Source of the DNA: Pseudomonadota bacterium | GTDB lineage: Bacteria > Myxococcota > Bradymonadia > UBA4248 | Assembly: GCA_017613855.1 (NCBI GenBank) | Contig: JAGACY010000268.1 | Span: forward strand, 1-8,511 | Reading direction: 5' to 3' | Length of the DNA stretch: 8,511 bases | Part shown: positions 1-4,346 of the stretch, one piece after another | Position numbering within the stretch: the first letter of the stretch is position 1 | How the letters are laid out: every line of letters begins with the position of its first letter | Notes under the pieces: generated by a model | The model's database searches: none | Told to the model about the DNA's origin: nothing | The model's input: only the letters and a program-made list of their open reading frames with translations | Position numbers and translations under genes: made by a program

Positions 1-23
1 ATTATCTCTGTTAATTATGCTTA

Positions 24-770
24 TTATGCGATCATATAAAATCTGCTCAATCTTATTCTTTCGATGGGATGCGATATTCTGTTTGGATTGTATTCGTGAT
101 CACTTTCATGGCCGTCGAAAGATACAATGCGATTATCTCCGATCGAATGCGTGAGTTTTGAACCTGCAGCGAGTACCGAGCCAAAACCGATATGTACGGG
201 GCTGACAATCTGGGTCTGTCCGCCGATAAAAATTGGTTTGCAGTTTAAAAAGACACCATGTTCGACATCCCCAAAAATAGAGGCAAATTTATCCCCCTGA
301 GGCGTGAAATTATAGAGCGCCATGCATGAGCCAATTTCGGAATGATTTTTTCGGCTGGTGCCGCCGCACATCAGGGCATCGCAGAAATTGATGAGTGATC
401 CCGCAACGACATTGGACATCAGAATCGTCTGTTTCAGGCCGACGGTATGACCGAGTTCGACGCCTTCCTCGAGCAGACAGCCTTCACGAATTTCAGCACC
501 ATTTCGAACGATGACATTATCGAGAATGGTACAGTCCCGATAGACGCCCTGCATCAGACGGGAACGCGCGCCGACTTGTGAATTTTCGATGAGTGCACCG
601 CCGCCTTCGCCTATGATGGCATCGCGGCCGATAAAGAGATTTGGCCCTCGAAGGATGGTTCCCGGGTAGAGCTTTGCACCGGACATGATGCGTGATGGTT
701 TGATATCTTCCAGAACAATTGCCTGAGGTGCAGGTATGATGACACCTTTTTCGATGAGTTCCGATATCAT
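24..770 (-). CDS. Left-handed beta-helix (hexapeptide-repeat) protein, GlmU-like / UDP-GlcNAc pyrophosphorylase-related
   Basis: The 248-residue product is almost entirely degenerate hexapeptide repeats ([LIV]-G-x4 style, about residues 24-210), the signature of a left-handed beta-helix. The motifs HTVGLKQT (108-115), LINFCDALMCGGTSRKNHSE (126-145) and NFTPQGDK (154-161), then FGDVEHGV and IGGQTQIVSPVHIGFGSVLAAG, match from memory a family usually annotated UDP-N-acetylglucosamine pyrophosphorylase-related. Those proteins resemble the acetyltransferase half of GlmU without a nucleotidyltransferase domain. A sugar-nucleotide or acyl-transfer role is inferred; the reaction is not known. The ATG at 770 is preferred over the in-frame ATG at 806. 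It has AAAGGA 8 bases upstream and forms ATGA with the stop of the preceding gene, so translation is probably coupled to it. The helix ends early and the C-terminus (about 215-248) is short and polar, whereas relatives I recall continue with a helical tail, so a C-terminal truncation is possible. No signal peptide; probably cytoplasmic. Confidence 0.82.
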   Translation of the reverse strand: MISELIEKGVIIPAPQAIVLEDIKPSRIMSGAKLYPGTILRGPNLFIGRDAIIGEGGGALIENSQVGARSRLMQGVYRDCTILDNVIVRNGAEIREGCLLEEGVELGHTVGLKQTILMSNVVAGSLINFCDALMCGGTSRKNHSEIGSCMALYNFTPQGDKFASIFGDVEHGVFLNCKPIFIGGQTQIVSPVHIGFGSVLAAGSKLTHSIGDNRIVSFDGHESDHEYNPNRISHPIERIRLSRFYMIA

Positions 771-3133
771 TTTTCTCGTCCTTTGACATAATTGGCCGTA
801 CGCCACACGGATCCATCCTCACGCCACCAGGTCCAGGTTCCTTCGCGTTTGCCTTCTACGAATTCACCCTCACCCTGTTTTTTTCCATTTTTATAATAGG
901 ATGTCCATGTACCGGTTTCCAGGCCATTCAAAAAACTACCTTCTTCACGAACCTGCTTATTTTCATAAAACCAGGTCCATTTGTCGATGCGTTTTCCTTC
1001 GGAAAATTTACCTTCTGAAGAAACTTCATTGTCAAATTCATAATAAGTCTTCCAAATGCCGGTTTCGAGCCCGTCTTTGTAGGAACCGGAAAACTTTTTC
1101 GATCCATCTTCGTAGTAGCCTGTCCACTCACCGGTTTTCTTATCAATTTCGTAGGAACCGCTCAGCATGATCATGCCGTTGGGATAATGATATTCCCAAT
1201 TTCCGGTTAAATGCCCCATGTGTATCGAACCACGTTTTTCAATTTTGCCATTTTCATTGTACCATTCCCATTCATTTTCACGGACCTGGTACATGGCAAG
1301 CGGCGATTTTCGATTGACTGCACAAACGAGACAGCCAACTTCGCGGGTTTCCGGATTGACTTCATATTGACCAAAGATATTCTCACATAATTTACTTTTA
1401 TCTGAATTGATAAATCCACCGACATAATTGGCTGTGTACCATGCATCCCCATTTTTCAGATAAAACGTCCAGGGGCCATCCTGAAGCGGTTCTGAAAAGC
1501 CGGGTATGGCCTTTCCGGCGGACTGCTTCTTGCCATCTGAATAAAAGCGTGTCTGCTCCGGTCCCGTGGGGATATAATTGGTTTCATATTTAACATTGCC
1601 GGCATGGGTATAATCGTAGCACATGCCAACGGCAGAACCACTGACGAAGTTATATTTAAATGCAATATGGCCGTCTGTATAATAGGCTGCTGCGGTGCCC
1701 TGGCGGAGGCCATTGGAATAGTTTACCTCTGATGAGAGTACGCCGTTTGAAAACCACATCTTTTCCTGGCCGTTTCTCTTTCCATTTGAATATTTTGTTT
1801 CTCTTTCGATGCTGCCTGTTTCATACCAGGTAGTCCACAATCCGTCTTTTTGGCCAAGCAAATAGTCGCCTTCTTCTTTGGGATTGCCATTGTGCCACCA
1901 GGATTTAAAATGACCGCTGCCATTATTTATCTTTGTGGCCGGCCCAAAAGCAACACCAGATCGGTTGTAAAAAATGATCTCTCCTTCAGGAACATCATTC
2001 TGTACAAGATAATCCGCTAATTTTTCACCGGTTGGATGAAACTCATGAACAGTGCCATTGATCAGACTGTTTTTGATGGGAACTTCTTTCCATTTTTGAT
2101 TGGTTTCATAAAAATAGATCTCTTTATAAACATCAGAATCGAAGTTTTTGCATTTGATAACCAGGTTTTCATGATCGTAATCTAAAAAGGAAGGCTGCGG
2201 CGCTTTGGGATTGTCTTCCGGAATGCATAATTTAAAGGTGTCCTGGTCGTTGATTCGCCCCTGCTTGTCATATTGAATCGCTAACCATTTGTTGCCTTTG
2301 GTAGAGTAGAGTTGCAGGGTTCCGAGCCGCGTCCCGGTATCTTCCGGATTTTCGGATGCACTGTAACCCTCCGAAATACGGACACCATCGCCGTTGAACC
2401 ATTCTGTCCAGTAGGCTTCAATATTCTCGGCACCTTCGGGCAGCTCTTCCTGCGTGGCTTTTTTGTCGTAATTCCGGCGCATGTTAATCATGCCGGGTTC
2501 GGCGTAAAACGTCCATGTACCGGTAGGTTTGCCGTCTTTATATTGGCCAAGAGCCGTCGGGAGACACTCCTCATAATGTTCATATTTCCCATTCAGAATG
2601 CCGTCCTGATAAGTAGAAACCTGCCGCAACGCCCCCATTTCATTCCATTCGAAGGCTGTTCCGTCGATATTGCCATTTTTATAATGGGTTAAAATCCTGA
2701 CAAAATCATCAGGTTTCGTAAAAATGGCTTCCCATCCCGTTTTTTTGTTGCCCGCCATCCAGACATAACCATACGCATCTTTTTTCTCAATGTTCACGGG
2801 GGATTTGGATGGCTCGAAATAAACCCATCGTCCCTCAGCCTGACCATTGATCTTGCAGCCTGCCTGGTTAAGTGAGACATCATCCATTTCACGTACGTTT
2901 TTGTTCATCGACCATTGACCGCCGTTTTGGGCGCATTCAACCGACGTAAGAATCGCTTTGGCATCGTCCGGCTTTTCGGGGACATACGACAGAGAATAGG
3001 GATCCATCGGCGGTAGCGAGATCGCATCCGGGTTGCTCAAATCGGGCTTTTCAGGATGCGGCGCTTCTTGGCTGTACGCGCTATGGCTGCATAGTAAAAC
3101 GATAATGGCTGTCCAGCGGGCAAAAGTTTTCAT
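767..3133 (-). CDS. Secreted YwqK/MORN-like repeat protein, 788 residues
   Basis: An export signal (residues 1-21, MKTFARWTAIIVLLCSHSAYS, then QEA) is followed by a repeat protein of the YwqK-like kind (COG2849-type, MORN-related). The unit is roughly G-x-[YF]-x-x-G-x-x-x-G-x-W-x-x-[YW][YW]-x-x-G, with a 24-residue pitch. Equivalent aromatics fall at 151, 175, 198, 222, then at 424, 448, 472, 496, 520, then at 637, 661, 685, 710, 734, 758, 782. Less regular segments with cysteines (67, 93, 190, 303, 328, 505, 583, and a CxxC at 601-604) separate the blocks. The LLC at 13-15 is a poor lipobox (Leu at -1), so ordinary signal-peptidase cleavage after AYS is more likely and the protein would be periplasmic, surface or secreted. 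Such repeats are often labelled 'toxin-antitoxin system YwqK family antitoxin', a name that does not establish function; a binding or scaffold role is inferred. The start at 3133 is chosen over the ATG at 3208 because it has GGAG 7 bases upstream and opens directly on the signal peptide. The stop overlaps the next gene's start. Confidence 0.85.
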   Translation of the reverse strand: MKTFARWTAIIVLLCSHSAYSQEAPHPEKPDLSNPDAISLPPMDPYSLSYVPEKPDDAKAILTSVECAQNGGQWSMNKNVREMDDVSLNQAGCKINGQAEGRWVYFEPSKSPVNIEKKDAYGYVWMAGNKKTGWEAIFTKPDDFVRILTHYKNGNIDGTAFEWNEMGALRQVSTYQDGILNGKYEHYEECLPTALGQYKDGKPTGTWTFYAEPGMINMRRNYDKKATQEELPEGAENIEAYWTEWFNGDGVRISEGYSASENPEDTGTRLGTLQLYSTKGNKWLAIQYDKQGRINDQDTFKLCIPEDNPKAPQPSFLDYDHENLVIKCKNFDSDVYKEIYFYETNQKWKEVPIKNSLINGTVHEFHPTGEKLADYLVQNDVPEGEIIFYNRSGVAFGPATKINNGSGHFKSWWHNGNPKEEGDYLLGQKDGLWTTWYETGSIERETKYSNGKRNGQEKMWFSNGVLSSEVNYSNGLRQGTAAAYYTDGHIAFKYNFVSGSAVGMCYDYTHAGNVKYETNYIPTGPEQTRFYSDGKKQSAGKAIPGFSEPLQDGPWTFYLKNGDAWYTANYVGGFINSDKSKLCENIFGQYEVNPETREVGCLVCAVNRKSPLAMYQVRENEWEWYNENGKIEKRGSIHMGHLTGNWEYHYPNGMIMLSGSYEIDKKTGEWTGYYEDGSKKFSGSYKDGLETGIWKTYYEFDNEVSSEGKFSEGKRIDKWTWFYENKQVREEGSFLNGLETGTWTSYYKNGKKQGEGEFVEGKREGTWTWWREDGSVWRTANYVKGREK
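779..784 (-). promoter_or_regulatory. Ribosome binding site deciding the start at 770
   Basis: AAAGGA on the minus strand lies 8 bases before the ATG at 770, inside the end of the upstream coding region. The alternative ATG at 806 lacks the overlap geometry, so the site supports the shorter 248-residue product. Confidence 0.6.
797..1231 (-). repeat. Six tandem ~24-codon MORN/YwqK-like units at the C-terminus of the secreted repeat protein
   Basis: Units begin at residues 635, 659, 683, 708, 732 and 756 (pitch 24, 24, 25, 24, 24), each opening with G-[SKE]-x, continuing through G-x-W and ending in an NG- or DG-type turn. A partial unit (ANYVKGREK) closes the protein. The repeats are diverged at the residue level, so this is an old protein repeat and not a recent DNA tandem duplication. 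Confidence 0.75.
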
Positions 3134-3140
3134 GTTTGAT

Positions 3141-3144
3141 CTCC
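3141..3144 (-). promoter_or_regulatory. Ribosome binding site deciding the start at 3133
   Basis: GGAG on the minus strand sits 7 bases before the ATG at 3133. The next in-frame ATG upstream (3208) would add 25 residues in front of an otherwise canonical signal peptide, so 3133 is the supported start. Confidence 0.65.
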
Positions 3145-3262
3145 AATGAAAACGCAAAGCGGGATACTTCCCAAGTCTTCCTTTTAGCTCAATGGAAAAA
3201 CTGTGCAATCGAAATGTTTAAAATAGGTTATTTGCTTTGCCTTTTTCGCTGCCGCTCAATAC

Positions 3263-3380
3263 GGCGCGCTTGCGCGGCTTTATCCCCGCATGGCGCTTGC
3301 TGCGCCATGTTTCGGGGATATACGCCGCTTTTTTGCGCGTGCCTATGCGCTGGCGCATACGGCACGCGGCGCTGCGCGCC
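3263..3380 (+). repeat. Structured repeat block, left copy: two long hairpins inside an outer stem
   Basis: Hairpin A pairs 3281-3288 with 3313-3320 and 3289-3296 (CATGGCGC) with 3302-3309 (GCGCCATG), around a 5-base loop with a 3-base bulge (3310-3312), 16 base pairs in all. Hairpin B pairs 3336-3343 (CGCGTGCC) with 3361-3368 (GGCACGCG) and 3344-3350 (TATGCGC) with 3353-3359 (GCGCATA), with one bulged C at 3360, 15 base pairs in all. Arms GGCGCGC (3263-3269) and GCGCGCC (3374-3380) can close the whole block. Hairpin B is related in sequence to a hairpin at 4242-4277 in the opposite orientation. It looks like a REP/BIME-like or MITE-like element; no transposase is visible in the window. Confidence 0.7.
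3274..3334 (+). terminator. Possible intrinsic terminator-like hairpin on the plus strand
   Basis: GCGGC (3274-3278) pairs with GCCGC (3324-3328) outside hairpin A, and six T follow immediately (3329-3334). This is the shape of a rho-independent terminator reading rightward. No plus-strand gene lies upstream, so if real it would stop antisense or read-through transcription before the barrel promoter. It may equally be an accident of the repeat block. Confidence 0.3.
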
Positions 3381-3467
3381 AATCTGTAGTTTTGATGTTT
3401 TACTCATGGCTTACAAAAATTTAATTTGACGGATAACAAAATTTCTCAAAAAAATACAACAATCCAA

Positions 3468-3495
3468 TTGACGTGTAAAATATATTTGGTATGCT
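3468..3495 (+). promoter_or_regulatory. Candidate sigma70-type promoter for the barrel gene
   Basis: TTGACG (3468-3473) and TATGCT (3490-3495) are separated by 16 bases, giving a start near 3502 and a leader of about 60 bases. Inverted 7-base arms CAATCCA (3460-3466) and TGGATTG (3503-3509) bracket the promoter. This is read by eye only; the AT-rich context makes chance matches easy. Confidence 0.4.
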
Positions 3496-3506
3496 ATTCA
3501 AATGGA

Positions 3507-3534
3507 TTGGGGATATACTATCCTCTGATATAAA
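3507..3534 (+). promoter_or_regulatory. Alternative promoter overlapping the Fur-like box
   Basis: TTGGGG (3507-3512) and TATAAA (3529-3534) are spaced by 16 bases and would start transcription near 3541, inside the Fur-like operator. The -35 is weak and the -10 good. This arrangement would suit repression by Fur better than the upstream candidate. Confidence 0.3.
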
Positions 3535-3549
3535 ATGATAATCATTCAG
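3531..3549 (+). promoter_or_regulatory. Fur-box-like operator upstream of the barrel gene
   Basis: The 19 bases match the classical Fur box GATAATGATAATCATTATC at 14 positions, including an unbroken 12-base core ATGATAATCATT at 3535-3546. It ends 14 bases before the ATG at 3564. If functional, iron-loaded Fur would repress the downstream outer-membrane-type gene. The surrounding sequence is AT-rich, so this is a candidate only. Confidence 0.45.
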
Positions 3550-3563
3550 TTTAGAGTTTATCC

Positions 3564-4214
3564 ATGAATCATAATTATCATCATCTAATTAAATACATAT
3601 TATTTCTTATTGCTTTATGCATTCCCCAAAATGCCTTTGCACAGGAAAATGATGATATTCCAGTGCTCGCTAATTCCTATAATATCAATATAGTTGAAGA
3701 TGAGTCGCCGATTGTCGATCTGTATTTTACAACAGGTATTTATACTACAATTAGTCTGAATATCATTGACTTTGAATTGTCATTTGGGGCACAGTATTAC
3801 ATCGTTCCGAATGATAAAATCGGTATTGAATATACAATTCGCAATTTTATAGATGGTATTCGTTTTTACAATCAACATGATCTCTATGAAAAAGGACGAA
3901 CACCGCGCTCACAAGTGCTCATCACAAACGAATATCGTTTATTTCAAGGCGGAGTTCTCTCATTATGGGCTAAAAATGGCATTGGATATACTTACTTTGT
4001 ATATAATATAGAGGATCCGGAATTTTATACAATTCATGCATTACTGCTTGCTTTTGGATTGAGATTGGACTGGCAGCCGGCACGTGTCTTTTCTCTCGGT
4101 TTTAATATGACTTTCACGGCAGACATCGTTCTGTACAATAGCCGTCCTTATCAAATCGGACTACCTGTTTACTGTACATTCGCGTTTGCCTTGTTTGCCC
4201 TGTTTCATATTTAA
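3564..4214 (+). CDS. Small probable outer-membrane beta-barrel protein with signal peptide
   Basis: The 216-residue product opens with a signal peptide (residues 1-26; hydrophobic stretch YILFLIALCI, cleavage motif AFA before QEN). About eight amphipathic segments rich in alternating aromatic and aliphatic residues follow, for example VDLYFTTGIYTT (51-62), FELSFGAQYYIV (70-81), VLSLWAKNGIGYTYFVYNI (131-149), FSLGFNMTFTADIVLY (176-191) and the C-terminal segment IGLPVYCTFAFALFALF (198-214). This pattern suggests a small 8-stranded barrel; no family is recognised. The last residue is Ile, with Phe at -3, which is not the classical terminal Phe. A weak AGAG lies 7 bases before the ATG. The gene is visibly more AT-rich than its neighbours (two 60-base lines I counted gave about 30-33 % GC), and structured repeats bracket it on both sides. 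A Fur-like box upstream suggests iron or envelope regulation. Function is unknown. Confidence 0.72.
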   Translation: MNHNYHHLIKYILFLIALCIPQNAFAQENDDIPVLANSYNINIVEDESPIVDLYFTTGIYTTISLNIIDFELSFGAQYYIVPNDKIGIEYTIRNFIDGIRFYNQHDLYEKGRTPRSQVLITNEYRLFQGGVLSLWAKNGIGYTYFVYNIEDPEFYTIHALLLAFGLRLDWQPARVFSLGFNMTFTADIVLYNSRPYQIGLPVYCTFAFALFALFHI

Positions 4215-4241
4215 TTGGGGGATCTGTTGTACGAATATGAG

Positions 4242-4303
4242 ATCGCGCCGTATGCCCCAAAGGGGCATAGGCGCGATTGGCGTGCGTATGAAATAGCACG
4301 CCA
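4242..4303 (-). repeat. Structured repeat block, right copy: two adjacent hairpins between convergent genes
   Basis: Hairpin B' pairs ATCGCGCC (4242-4249) with GGCGCGAT (4270-4277) and TATGCCCC (4251-4258) with GGGGCATA (4262-4269), around an AAA loop with one bulged base at 4250, 16 base pairs in all. Hairpin A' pairs TGGCGTGC (4278-4285) with GCACGCCA (4296-4303) over a 10-base loop. Read on the minus strand the order is A' then B', the same as A then B on the plus strand at 3281-3368, so the two blocks are inverted relative to each other. Neither hairpin is followed by a T run on either strand, so a classical intrinsic terminator is not evident. The position between convergent genes would still suit transcription termination or mRNA 3'-end protection. 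Confidence 0.7.
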
Positions 4304-4346
4304 TACAGCTAAATGAACCGTAATTGCGTGTCATAAATGGATGGAT

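Larger units (their letters stand above)
3134..3563. other. 430-base divergent intergenic region
   Basis: This region separates the minus-strand repeat protein from the plus-strand barrel gene. Its left third (3134-3250) is ordinary leader sequence for the minus-strand gene; I see no convincing promoter there. The middle (3251-3380) is very GC-rich and made almost wholly of inverted repeats. The right part (3390-3563) is strongly AT-rich and holds the barrel gene's promoter and operator candidates. An open frame runs through 3136-3429 on the plus strand, but it looks like a by-product of the hairpin block. Confidence 0.8.

Noticed and set aside
3089..3097. Possible lipobox ending at Cys15 of the secreted repeat protein
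   Set aside because: Leucine directly precedes the Cys, which is unsuitable for lipoprotein signal peptidase, and a good ordinary cleavage site (AYS before QEA) follows.
3136..3429. Plus-strand open frame of 97 codons with many Cys, Arg and Ala
   Set aside because: It runs straight through the inverted-repeat block, its odd composition follows from the hairpin arms, and it has no signal peptide or convincing ribosome binding site.
4114..4299. Minus-strand 61-codon frame over the end of the barrel gene and the right hairpins
   Set aside because: It overlaps a supported gene and a structured repeat, and has no recognisable features.
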